The notes under the pieces are model-generated. The model worked only from the letters and a program-made list of their open reading frames with translations, ran no database searches and had not been told where the DNA came from. A program made the translations under genes and the position numbers. This document shows positions 52,296-62,500 of a stretch of DNA of 64,000 nucleotides, in pieces (position 1 is the first letter of the stretch; every line of letters begins with the position of its first letter). The DNA is from MWCR01 sp049325475 (GTDB lineage Bacteria; Patescibacteriota; Patescibacteriia; 2-12-FULL-60-25): positions 1 through 64,000 of the forward strand of contig JBMOLN010000001.1 of the NCBI GenBank assembly GCA_049325475.1, in the 5' to 3' direction.

Positions 52296-52823
52296 ATGCA
52301 GAAGCGGGGGATGATTATAGGCATTGCGGCAATCATTGCATCGGCAATAATCGTATTTTTGAGTTGGCGTATTTATGAAGATTATTTTGCCGTTCCGAAA
52401 AACATCCAAGCCGATAAGGTTGTTGAAATGACTATAAATTCATTCAATGAAGCTGAACCGGGAACCTTTTTGGAAATGCGGACCATAAATGATTTGGGGA
52501 ATGATGCCATTGAGCCGCTTTTTGATCGCGCGGATTCTGCTTTAATAAAAGACCAATGGACTGCGGTGGTCGGGTTAAATACAATCGCCCGCGGTTTAAA
52601 TAAAAAAGATTGCATAATGCATCAAATGAAGGCGTTTTTGAACAGCCCGTTTTTAACTATTCGGCTTTATGCGGCGGCGAGTTTGGCAGAGAACGGGGAT
52701 ATGAGCGGTGAAGATGAATTAACAAAGGCTTTGACATCGGATGAAATGATGATGTTTATGCAACCTCCAAAACAGGCCAAGGTTTTTGCGCAGAATGTAC
52801 TTAACTACGTAAATAGTAAATAA
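52296..52823 (+). CDS. Membrane-anchored HEAT-like repeat protein
   Basis: The 175-residue protein has one N-terminal membrane helix (about 6-25) and a helical remainder with HEAT-like pairs (NDAIEPLFDRADSALIKDQW, and FLTIRLYAAASLAENGD). TATAAT (52284-52289) stands 6 nt before the ATG, so the transcript should be leaderless. Partners are unknown. 52053-52295 contains repeat words only. Confidence 0.75.
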   Translation: MQKRGMIIGIAAIIASAIIVFLSWRIYEDYFAVPKNIQADKVVEMTINSFNEAEPGTFLEMRTINDLGNDAIEPLFDRADSALIKDQWTAVVGLNTIARGLNKKDCIMHQMKAFLNSPFLTIRLYAAASLAENGDMSGEDELTKALTSDEMMMFMQPPKQAKVFAQNVLNYVNSK

Positions 52824-52895
52824 GAATTAAGAATAAAGAATAAAGAATAAAGAATAAAGAATGAGTCTATAAGTCGGAAATCGATACGTCATGTA

Positions 52896-54122
52896 ATGTT
52901 TATGAAAAAGCCGAGTGATTTGCAGAAGTTTGGACCGCTTGTTGGGTTGGCTGTTTTGGCTTTGGTTTTTGTGTTTTCTTTTTCAGCATATTTTAAGATG
53001 AGGACTGCGGCCGCGGAGGATCCATGCTTGCTAATACAAGAAGTAAAAATTGCATTTGCTTTTATTGATGAAGAAGCAGAGGAACGGTCCGATGAACTAA
53101 TAAAGCGCTGGACGGACGGTATAAAACAACAATGGGATGAGTCAATTGACTTAAAACAAAATGAAGAATGTGCATGTCAAATTGATTTGGAGTTTAATTT
53201 GAGCAAATTGCCGGCAGGTGCGGCTTGTGATGAAGCGGAGGCGAGTATTCATTGCATCATTGTGATGCATAAGCCAACCAATTCTTTTGGAAACATTGCA
53301 GATACGCGAGAATGGGTGACGAGCGCAACGGCAGAAGACGCGGCAACGGTTATGGGCGTTCTGCTGGGTTTGGAATACGAATATCAATTTTTAGATTCAA
53401 ATCAAGACGGCAACGCCGATTTATTGGATCAAAATGAAACCGGCTTAGGATCGCCGGGTTCGCAACTGGCAAAAACATTAAATTTATATTGCGATGCCGC
53501 TTGCTGCGGGCAAGAGCCGGATGCTCCCGTGGAAAATAACCAAAGCCGGCAAACGCAAGAGCGGAAATCACAACCGCAGCCGCGTGCTGATTCGGAAACG
53601 ACGAAGAAGGCTCCTGAATCGACTCAAGCGAAGCCGGCGGATGAGGATGCCGAACAAGAAACGAAAACCGAAGAGCCGGATAATCAAAGCGACAATTATG
53701 CATGCATAACAAACGCGGATTGCAATGACAATAATCCGGCAACGGCTGATACCTGCGCGAATCCGGGCACCAATATGGCCAGGTGCGATAATTTTACCAT
53801 CATCGAATGTAAAAACGGCGATGGATATTGTCCGCCAAATTGCAATGTGAGGACGGATTCTGATTGTACTGCTAAATGTTTTAACCAAGTGTGTGAGCCG
53901 GGAGAAACATGCAAAAATTGTCCGGAAGACTGCGGAACATGCGCGCCTGTGTGCGGAGACGGTATTTGCACTCAAACTTCCGAGAGCTGTGAAAATTGCC
54001 CTATTGATTGCGGGACATGCGGTCCGGTATGCGGAAACGGTTTCTGTGAAGCTGACTTGGGTGAAACAACCGCTAACTGTTTACAAGATTGTCTGCCGGC
54101 CGCCACTTTTTTCAATTATTAA
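52896..54122 (+). CDS. Exported Cys-rich protein with repeated CGDGxC modules
   Basis: The 408-residue protein has a membrane anchor or signal (about 12-33), a globular domain (about 40-205) with HCIIVMHKPT and a calcium-type loop DSNQDGNADLLD (about 168-179), a disordered Gln/Lys/Glu/Pro linker (about 212-268), then a Cys-rich end (about 270-405). That end carries three copies of CGDG-x-C ... ENCP-x-DCGTC and related CNDNNPATADTC. The same module occurs in the lipoprotein at 11751-11969. It is a likely surface protein; the start may be 52902. Confidence 0.82.
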   Translation: MFMKKPSDLQKFGPLVGLAVLALVFVFSFSAYFKMRTAAAEDPCLLIQEVKIAFAFIDEEAEERSDELIKRWTDGIKQQWDESIDLKQNEECACQIDLEFNLSKLPAGAACDEAEASIHCIIVMHKPTNSFGNIADTREWVTSATAEDAATVMGVLLGLEYEYQFLDSNQDGNADLLDQNETGLGSPGSQLAKTLNLYCDAACCGQEPDAPVENNQSRQTQERKSQPQPRADSETTKKAPESTQAKPADEDAEQETKTEEPDNQSDNYACITNADCNDNNPATADTCANPGTNMARCDNFTIIECKNGDGYCPPNCNVRTDSDCTAKCFNQVCEPGETCKNCPEDCGTCAPVCGDGICTQTSESCENCPIDCGTCGPVCGNGFCEADLGETTANCLQDCLPAATFFNY

Positions 54123-54260
54123 AAAATATTTTATCAACAGGTGTTATCGAAAAAAAAATCAGTAAGTGTTAAAATGATATAAGTTTTTAAAAATCAATAA
54201 AAGTAAAATAAAAACCGCCACAAATTTAAATAATCGTCAATTTTTTTTTATTTTATTTTT

Positions 54261-57200
54261 ATGAAAAAGCTCTTTTATGGAATTACAGCCGGCGCTGTTA
54301 TTTTGGCGTTAGCCCTTAATGTTCAAAATGCCATGGCTGTAATTAACTATGGTTCGGCTGCATCGGCGGCCAATTCCAGCAGTTCGGGTTCGAATGCGAC
54401 TTTGGTTATAAACAGGCCCACCGGAGTCAGTTCCGGCAGTTTTTTAATAGCCGGCCTTACAGTAAATGGAGGGAACGGAGTTACGATAACTCCGCCCAGC
54501 GGCTGGACGCTGATACGCAGAACGGATAACGGCGGCAATGTTGTTTTGGCCTCGTATTATAAAGTAGCCGGCGGATCGGAGCCAAGTTCTTATACGTGGA
54601 CATTGAGCAGGGCATTCGGCAATTCGCGCGCATCGGGCGGTATAATACGTTATTCGGGTGTCAACAATTCCGATCCAATTGACGCCTCCAGCGGAAATAC
54701 AGGCAACGGCAGTACGGCCAGCGCAGCTTCCATCGATACGGTTTGGAATAATGACAGGGTGGTTGTTTTTTTTGGCATTGATGACAATGCGACATTCGGT
54801 ACAATAAGCGGCGCGAATGAACGGTTTGATGTGACAAATTCCGATTCAAGCGGACCGGCGACGGCGGGGGATGATTATACGCAAATTACAGCAGGGAGCA
54901 CGGGTTCCAAAACATCAGCTATCAGCCAATCGGATTATTGGGCTGCACAGCAAATCGCTTTACGAATGAGAGATACGACCGCGCCTACAGGCGGGTCCAT
55001 TACATATGTTGATGGTTATCGCACAACTTTATCAGTACCGATTACATATAGCATCGGTTCAGATGCAGGCGTGGGATTGGATTTGTCGACTGGGAGAATC
55101 AGAAGAGCGTCGGCTGTTTTAAATCCAGGAGGAACTTGCGGTTCTTTTAGCGGTTATAGCAATTTGGTTTATGAAACAGACGGATCATATACGGATACTT
55201 CGGTGCAAAACAACATGTGTTACCGTTACAGTTATAGGATTGCAGATCTTGCGGGTAATGAAGCTCTATATGCCAGCGGAAATACAGTGAGGGTTGATAT
55301 ATATGCGCCGACAATCACCATTACAGCACCAACCAAATTAAGCGGCGCAACAATAACCGATACAACTATAAATGTAACCAATACTGCAATTACGGCAGCT
55401 AATGTTACGGTAGACGGATCGACTACGGCCGGCTACAGCAATTTCAGCTGTTCGCAGACTGATTCTTCGACTGTTGATTGTACGATTGATATCACTTCCA
55501 GCGGTAATTTGGTTATTAAGGGCGTTGATGATGCGGGCAATTCGGGAACAATGGCGGAAAACAGTTATGTTATTGATACGGTCGCGCCAACGGTAACAAT
55601 TACCGCGCCTGTAAAAATCTCCAATACAACTATTTCCAATACAACAGTAAAAGTTACGGATGATCAGGCTGTGACTGCGTCAAATGTGACGGTTGATGGT
55701 TCAACGACAGCCGGTACGGCTAACTGGAGCTGCAGCCAGACAGATAGCAAAACCGTTGATTGCACAATTGATATAACTTCTGATGGAGATTTGACGATTG
55801 CGGCCACGGATGATGCGGCAAACGGCGCATCATCTACGGAAACGGGCTACATTATTGATCCAAATAATCCGAGCGTGACGATTACCGCTCCGACCAAGAT
55901 TTCCACCGCTACAATCACAGATACCACGATTCATGTTACCAATACATCCATAACAGCAAGCAATGTAACCATCGATGGCTCAACTACTGCCGGAACAGCC
56001 AATTGGAATTGCGTGCAGACCGATGCGCAAACCGTTGATTGTACGGTTGATATAACTTCAAGCGGTGATTTGGTGATAGTGGCCGTTGATGACGCTTCCA
56101 ATACTTCATATCAAGCGGAGACCGGTTATATTGTTGATAATACAGACCCGGTTGTTGCCATTACGGCTGTTACAAAAAACTACAATGCAAGCATAACGGA
56201 TACTACAATACAGGTAACTGATGACAGCGGTATTTTGGCGGCCAATGTAACGGTTGACGGGTCAACGACCGCAACCGTAACAAATTTTAATTGCACACAA
56301 ACGGACGGCAAAACCGTGGATTGCACTATAAGTATTGATTCGAGCGGTGACTTGACTATAGCGGCGGTTGATTATGCATCTAATTCGGATACGGATACGG
56401 AAACAGGATACTTAATAGATGATCAAGCTCCGGTTGTGACGATTACGGCACCAACGAAGGTGTCGAATGCAACGATAACGGATACTACGGTTCAGGTAAC
56501 GGATAATAATGCCATAACCGCGGCAAATGTGATTATTGGCGCGACTACAACTGCGGGAACAGCCAATTGGAATTGTACGCAGACCGATGCTCAGACTGTT
56601 GATTGTACGGTAGACATAACCTCAAGCGGTGATCTGAATGTGCAGGCTGTTGATGATTTAAACACAACGAGCACGCAAAACGAGCTTGATTATATTGTTG
56701 ATCTTAATCCGCCGACAGGGGGATCCATTACTTATTCGGATGGGAATTATTGGGCGATGTTTGTACCGATAACATATACCGTTGGTACGGATACGGAGTC
56801 GGGTTTGGATTTGGCATCCGGAAAAATCCAAAGAGCGGCGGCGGATGTTATTGATGAATCATGCGGTGTTTTCGGCGCTTATAACGATTTGGCGACAGAG
56901 AATGATGGAGCTTATACGGATACGGCCGTGGTAATTGGTAAATGCTATAAATATCGTTATGTTATAGATGATAATGCTGGCAATACGGCGATTTACGATT
57001 CAATCAATATTGCGCATTTCTTATATCCCGGCGGAGGCGGTTCGGGGCCCGTTGCTCCTTTGGGGCAATTGACAACCGGTACGACCACCAGACAGATTCT
57101 GGATTTTACAATCAATGACGGAAGTCCTACAACTTGGCTCTACATTTTAGATGTTTACTTTAATGCTGATCCTACCACGGTAAGAGGATATGCAATATCT

Positions 57201-57785
57201 TTGGATCCGAATTTTGAAGGGGAGCCGCTTTTGGATTATACGCCTTCTACAAAGTATATCTTGCCTGATGTTGCGGGAACTTACACGATTTATGTCAAAT
57301 ATTACTCTACAAGCGGTGAAGCATCAGGAGTAATTGCGCATGACATTACTTATGATCCGGCACTTAAACCCGAACCGCAAGAAATAGTAACACCGGAAGA
57401 GACGGGTAATGCCGGTCAAGGTTCTACAAGTACGGAATCAGGCACTTCTCAAGACACTGCAAGCATCGGTGAACAAAAAATTGTGAAAGAGGTGGTGGAA
57501 TTGTTCACCAGGAATTTGGGCTTCGGCTTTCGCGGCGCGGATGTTAAGCGATTACAGATATTTTTGAACGATCAAGGATATGTGTTGGCCGGCCAGGGAA
57601 ACGGATCACCCGGCGATGAGACGGAGTTTTACGGACCAAGGACATTCAGAGCCGTTAAAGCATTCCAGGAGGGTTTCAGCGATTATATTTTATCGCCGTT
57701 AAATTTAACCAGAGGAACCGGTTATTTTGGCAATTTGACGCGTGATTTGGCCAATAAAATTTTAACCGGAGAATTTGTACCGTAA
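54261..57785 (+). CDS. Large surface protein with Ig-like repeats and peptidoglycan-binding end
   Basis: The 1174-residue protein has a signal peptide (about 1-26, ending AMA). Residues 30-235 form a beta-rich domain. A module starting PTGGSITYVDGY (about 243-345) is found again at about 815-915. Between them lie five tandem units of about 93 residues (VTITAPTK ... TVDCTIDITSSGDL), each with one Cys pair. The C-terminus (about 1085-1174) has a PG_binding_1-like domain (FRGADVKRLQIFLNDQGY) that would anchor it to the wall. It is a probable adhesin or S-layer-like protein (inference). 54123-54260 is AT-rich without a gene. Confidence 0.88.
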   Translation: MKKLFYGITAGAVILALALNVQNAMAVINYGSAASAANSSSSGSNATLVINRPTGVSSGSFLIAGLTVNGGNGVTITPPSGWTLIRRTDNGGNVVLASYYKVAGGSEPSSYTWTLSRAFGNSRASGGIIRYSGVNNSDPIDASSGNTGNGSTASAASIDTVWNNDRVVVFFGIDDNATFGTISGANERFDVTNSDSSGPATAGDDYTQITAGSTGSKTSAISQSDYWAAQQIALRMRDTTAPTGGSITYVDGYRTTLSVPITYSIGSDAGVGLDLSTGRIRRASAVLNPGGTCGSFSGYSNLVYETDGSYTDTSVQNNMCYRYSYRIADLAGNEALYASGNTVRVDIYAPTITITAPTKLSGATITDTTINVTNTAITAANVTVDGSTTAGYSNFSCSQTDSSTVDCTIDITSSGNLVIKGVDDAGNSGTMAENSYVIDTVAPTVTITAPVKISNTTISNTTVKVTDDQAVTASNVTVDGSTTAGTANWSCSQTDSKTVDCTIDITSDGDLTIAATDDAANGASSTETGYIIDPNNPSVTITAPTKISTATITDTTIHVTNTSITASNVTIDGSTTAGTANWNCVQTDAQTVDCTVDITSSGDLVIVAVDDASNTSYQAETGYIVDNTDPVVAITAVTKNYNASITDTTIQVTDDSGILAANVTVDGSTTATVTNFNCTQTDGKTVDCTISIDSSGDLTIAAVDYASNSDTDTETGYLIDDQAPVVTITAPTKVSNATITDTTVQVTDNNAITAANVIIGATTTAGTANWNCTQTDAQTVDCTVDITSSGDLNVQAVDDLNTTSTQNELDYIVDLNPPTGGSITYSDGNYWAMFVPITYTVGTDTESGLDLASGKIQRAAADVIDESCGVFGAYNDLATENDGAYTDTAVVIGKCYKYRYVIDDNAGNTAIYDSINIAHFLYPGGGGSGPVAPLGQLTTGTTTRQILDFTINDGSPTTWLYILDVYFNADPTTVRGYAISLDPNFEGEPLLDYTPSTKYILPDVAGTYTIYVKYYSTSGEASGVIAHDITYDPALKPEPQEIVTPEETGNAGQGSTSTESGTSQDTASIGEQKIVKEVVELFTRNLGFGFRGADVKRLQIFLNDQGYVLAGQGNGSPGDETEFYGPRTFRAVKAFQEGFSDYILSPLNLTRGTGYFGNLTRDLANKILTGEFVP

Positions 57786-57799
57786 GATTCGGATAATTG

Positions 57800-57838
57800 A
57801 AAATCTTCCCGTTTAACAGAGCGGGGAGATTTTAGTTT
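57800..57838 (+). terminator. Terminator after the surface protein
   Basis: AAATCTTCCCG pairs with CGGGGAGATTT around a TTTAACAGAG loop, followed by T-rich sequence. Confidence 0.85.
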
Positions 57839-57874
57839 TGACTCTTTAACAAAAACAGCATATATTAAGTTAAT

Positions 57875-58585
57875 ATGCTGGTTAAGCCTGTAAAAACCAG
57901 AATTTTTAAACAAGGCGAGGATCTTGTTGATTTTATAGCCCGGAACGTTAAGTTCTTGCATGAAAGAGATGTTTTAGCGGTGACTTCCAAAATCGTATCT
58001 CTCGCCGAGGGCAGGGTTGTAGAAATCAAGAATGAGAAAACGCGGGAGAAATTGATAAAAGCCGAGAGTCAATATGCAATGAGGACGCCGTATACATGGC
58101 TCACTATCCGCGACGGCATGGTAATGTCATCGGCAGGAGTTGACGAGTCCAATGCGGCCGGGAAAATCATTCTTTTACCCAAGGATTGTTACAAGTCAGC
58201 GGCGGCTATCCGCAAGGAGATGCTGAAACGGTTTAAATTAAAAAAACTCGGAGTATTGATAACGGACAGCCGGCTGTTGCCTTTGCGTGCCGGTATTGTG
58301 GGTGTTGCTATGGGATATGCGGGCTTTAAGGGTCAAAAAAGATATCAAGGCACAAAAGATTTGTTTGGTCGGGAGCTTAAGGTTTCGCGCACCGATGTTG
58401 CAGACAGCTTGGCAACGGCCTCTGTGTTGGTAATGGGGGAGGGGAATGAGTGTCAGCCTTTGGCGGTTATTTCTGATGCTCCGATTGAGTTTTGTGAAAA
58501 AACAAACCGGCACGAACTGGATATTGATATCAAAGAAGATCTTTATCAGCCTTTATTTGAACGAATTAAGCGGATACGCTACTAA
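57875..58585 (+). CDS. CofE-like gamma-glutamyl ligase family protein
   Basis: The 236-residue protein matches the coenzyme F420-0:gamma-glutamyl ligase family: ERDVLAVTSKIVSLAEGRVV (about 30-49), SQYAMRTPYTWLTIRDGMVM, SAGVDESNA (about 89-97), and LGVLITDSRLLPLRAGIVGVAMG with YQGTKDLFGRELKVSRTD. F420 is not expected in such reduced genomes, so another gamma-glutamyl acceptor is likely (inference). TATATT lies 8 nt before the ATG. Confidence 0.88.
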   Translation: MLVKPVKTRIFKQGEDLVDFIARNVKFLHERDVLAVTSKIVSLAEGRVVEIKNEKTREKLIKAESQYAMRTPYTWLTIRDGMVMSSAGVDESNAAGKIILLPKDCYKSAAAIRKEMLKRFKLKKLGVLITDSRLLPLRAGIVGVAMGYAGFKGQKRYQGTKDLFGRELKVSRTDVADSLATASVLVMGEGNECQPLAVISDAPIEFCEKTNRHELDIDIKEDLYQPLFERIKRIRY

Positions 58586-58673
58586 TACCCTCAACCCTCA
58601 ACCCTCAAACCTTAAAGCTGTTATCAGGGTTCAGGATTGAGGTTTAAGCATAGAAAGAGAATAAGTTAAAATT

Positions 58674-58697
58674 AAAAATACCCCGAGAGGCTCGAGG
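58674..58697 (-). terminator. Terminator of the VWA gene
   Basis: On the minus strand CCTCGAG pairs with CTCGGGG around CCT and is followed by TATTTTT. Confidence 0.82.
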
Positions 58698-58709
58698 ATT
58701 TTTAGATTA

Positions 58710-59393
58710 CTAACGAGAGTCTGATGACGGCGGTTGCGATGAATCGCGGGGATTACCGTACATCATTGTGCGCGAGAAGAGCACGCTGGCCGTATGGGTT
58801 GCCTGGCGGACGCCCGCAACGGTGTTGTCTACCGTGCAGGAATAGCCCGGCTCGAAGCCCAGGACTTGCGCCAGGTGCACATGGTCGATTCCGATGCCAA
58901 TGACCTGAAGAGCGAAGCCTGCGTCTTTGGCATGCTGAGCAAAGGTCACCAAGCGCTGACGCGGATGGCGCGAACACGTGTCTTCGCCGTCAGTGATGAC
59001 CGATACCGCGACATGCATTTTGACACCGTGCCTGTTCTTGGCCGCGTTTTGCAATTCGAGCCCCATGTGCAGGGCATTGCCAACCGCGTCATAGAGCGCG
59101 GTGTTCCCGCAAGCATCATAGCCTGCCAGCTGCGGCAGATTGATCAGAGGCTGAATCGGAATGTCGTTGGTGACATCATCGGCAAAAGTCCAGAGCCCGG
59201 CCAAAGTGCTTTTTGCGCCGGCTTGATGCCGGAGTGTATCGATGCATTCATTGGCGGACCGCAAGGGAGTTTCGCCGTATTGTGACATGGACGACGAGCG
59301 ATCCAGCAAAAGCATGGTCAAAGCAATGTCTTTGCCCGGGCACAACAGCGGGGAGCGGGTGACGGTTGTCAGAATCTTCTTGATGTCAGTCAT
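58710..59393 (-). CDS. Cytoplasmic von Willebrand factor A domain protein
   Basis: The 227-residue protein is nearly a bare VWA domain with a complete MIDAS: D31-R-S-S-S35, Thr in ACGNTALYDA (about 92-101) and Asp in SVITDGEDTC (about 130-139). No signal or membrane helix is present. A Ser/Pro-rich tail (RDSSQPPSSDSR) ends it. It has its own strong promoter, an AAAGGAG site 8 nt before the start, a terminator, and GC-rich codons, unlike adjacent genes. Transfer is likely. The partner is unknown. Confidence 0.88.
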   Translation of the reverse strand: MTDIKKILTTVTRSPLLCPGKDIALTMLLLDRSSSMSQYGETPLRSANECIDTLRHQAGAKSTLAGLWTFADDVTNDIPIQPLINLPQLAGYDACGNTALYDAVGNALHMGLELQNAAKNRHGVKMHVAVSVITDGEDTCSRHPRQRLVTFAQHAKDAGFALQVIGIGIDHVHLAQVLGFEPGYSCTVDNTVAGVRQATHTASVLFSRTMMYGNPRDSSQPPSSDSR

Positions 59394-59428
59394 CTTTCTT
59401 CTCCTTTTCGATTTATGAAAGATTTAGA

Positions 59429-59457
59429 ATAATAACAGGTTTTTTATACAATGTCAA
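59429..59457 (-). promoter_or_regulatory. Promoter of the VWA gene
   Basis: On the minus strand TTGACA (59457-59452), a 17-nt spacer and TATTAT (59434-59429) give a near-consensus promoter. The leader to the ATG is about 30 nt and holds AAAGGAG. Confidence 0.85.
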
Positions 59458-59597
59458 GGCGGGAGTCAAAGTCATAATAAGCAGAGTTTATCCACAAAAA
59501 TTTTGCGACGTAAAGCTGAAAAAGTGGTATTATATTGCAAATAAAATCAAAATAAATTAGATCTTAAAAATAACTTTTTAGTATCGCTAATATTTTT

Positions 59598-62500
59598 ATG
59601 AGCAGCCATATTTTATGGCGAAACTGCGGTAAACGTTTTTTGTTTGCGTTAACCGGTTTTTTCGTCTTGTTTTTAGTAACATTTGCATTGGGCGCAAAAG
59701 CCAATGCTGCAACATGTTCGTTTTCCGCTACAGAGCCGACCAATGACTGGAACACGGCTGCGAATTGGGATTGCGGATATGTTCCAACGATATCTGATAA
59801 TATTGTTATACCGGCCGGCACGTCCACCAACTTGACGGCAGACGCTTGGGTTAATCATGGTACTGTTAACGCAGGCGCCACCGTTAATGCCGGTTCTTAT
59901 AGCTTAAGATTTAACGATTATCTTTTCGTAATAGCGGGCGCCATGGTTACATCGACATCGGGAGATATAACAGTGGTAGGCACTTTGCAAAACGGCGGGA
60001 GTTTTGGCACGGAAAGCGGTGATTTGTGGTTTGACGCAACTACATCCAATGTCGGCGCAGGGGCTGTTTTGGATTTTGGCAGCGGTACCGTCACGTTTTA
60101 CACCGGCGCGGTTCTGGAGAATTCCGGAACGATAAACGCGGGTTCGGCGACGGTTGATTTTACCGAAGATATTGATAATACGGGCGGTACCATCAACGGA
60201 GACACGGCGATTTTTCAAATTCAAAAATCGTGGAGCCCGGCCGGTACTTTTAACGCCGGGCAAAGCGAGGTTATTTTGACCGGTTCCGGAGCGACTCAGT
60301 ACATTCCCGCATTAACATTTTACGATTTGACCATCAACAAAAGTTCCGGATCAGCATTTTTAAGCGGAAATGCAACCGCTACAAATGATTTTACGCAAAC
60401 AAACGGCGGATTTTATTATCAAAATTATCAATTAGCATTAGCCGGAGATTACAGCGTTTCAAGCGGCGGAGGTTATAATACAAATGCGGAATTGCGTTTG
60501 TATGGTACAGCCGATCAAACCTTGGGATCGATATACATGAACTTGCCAAGCGTGACCGTAGATAAGCCCTCGGGATCGGTTACTTTGCTTTCGGATGCGG
60601 CAATCGGAAGTTTCGCCGGAACTTTAACGGTTTTTCAGGGAGTTTTTAATATCGGCGGAGAAACATTGGATATTTATCAGCTGTCGGCGGTTTTGCCGGG
60701 CGGTACGGTGACTTCTACAAATGGAACGATTACGTTCAATGGAGGAGTGACCAGCACAGGATCCATAGGAACAGAATCCGGCAGTTTGAATTTTTACGGC
60801 ACCACAACCAATAACGGTTTGATTGATCCCGGAATTTCGGGCAGCATTGTGACATATTACGGAACAACAACAAATAACGGCACAATCAATCAGACCGCCG
60901 CTTCGAGCGATATTGTCTTTCAGGGTCCGTTTACAAATAACGGGACTTTTATCTCGAACGGTGATGTGAGTTTTTATGATCTTTGGACAAATGCGGGCAC
61001 ATTTACAGCAGGCAGCGGAAGCAGCGTTTATTTTTTAGGGTCGCTTTCGGGACAATATATTCCCAGCGTCACTTTTGTGAATCTGACAATCAATAAAACA
61101 GGCGGCAGCGCGTATTTAAACGGAACGGCAACAACAACAGGCGAAGTTACGGTTGCTAATGGAATTTTTAATCTTAATAATTATACCTTGCATGTCGCTG
61201 GGGATTGGACCAATTCGGGCGGTTCGGTGTCAGACGGCGGACCCAATGCTTTAGTGGATTTTTACGGCACGGCGGATCAGTATGTTGCCAATGAAACGAA
61301 TTTTCCCGATGTTATAACAACCAAGTCGGTTGGTACGATTTATGCGAACAGCGTGGTTGTGCAGGGGGATTTTACAACAACGGTCGGAGGTAAATGGGAT
61401 GTGCAGGCGAGTACATTCCAGGTTAACGGGGCAACAAACATATACGCGGGAACGTACGTTACGTCTACGAGCGGAATAATGAATTTTGTCGGCGCAGTAT
61501 CTTCGTCCGGGGCTTTTGGCACCAGCGGGGGAACATTAAATTTTGTTTCAACGTCAACAAACAATTATATTATTGAAATCGGTACGGGCACCGCTCATTT
61601 TTACAGTGATTTTGTAAATAACGGCGCTCTTAACGGCGATAAAGGAACAATTATCATCGAGGGTGCATGGAGTCCCGTGGGAGTATTTGCCGAGGGTACG
61701 AGTGAGGTTAGTTATCAAGGATCGGCAAATCAAACAATTCCGGCGATGACATTTTATGATTTGACGATTAATAAAACGGGGGCAACGAATAATGTTTATT
61801 TTTCAGGGCATGTGACTACAACCAATGATTTTAATTTATCCCGAGGCAGATGTTATCCCAATTCGAATTGGTTAAGTATTGGCGGCAACTGGACAAGGAG
61901 TTTTGCACAAGGCGCTTTCTTTGGCTCGGGAAGCACGGTTGAGTTTTACGGAACAGGAAATAATACAATCGCTTATGGTCAGTTCGATAATTTGATAATG
62001 AGCAAACCTTCCGGAATCTTATCCAGCAGCGTAGCATTTTCCGCGGCCGGCACATTCACGACTTATGGCGGCGGGACTTTTAGTATGATAGGAAATTTTC
62101 AGGCCGACGGCGTATCAACAATCGGAGCAGGAACCACGGTTACATCTACAAATGGCGCAATTACATTTGCGGGGTATGTGACATCAAGCGGCAATATCGG
62201 AACAAATACGGGGTTAATTACGTTTTCCAGCGGTTTTACCAATAATGGCAGTGCTTATGCCAATAACTTCAACATGAGCGGTGATGTTTGGAATTACGGC
62301 ACTTTCACAATCGCATCAGGCAATGCAACTTCCAGCGGTGATTTTTATAATCCCGGTACATTTAATTTGGGATCCGGGGTTTTTGCGTTTGCGGGTGATC
62401 TGAACGGCACCGGCGGTACGGAAACTTCGTCCAATGGCACTTTGCGCTTAACCGGAGCGGGGAGTCAGAACATGATCGGATTCGTTCCTGCCGGGACTTT

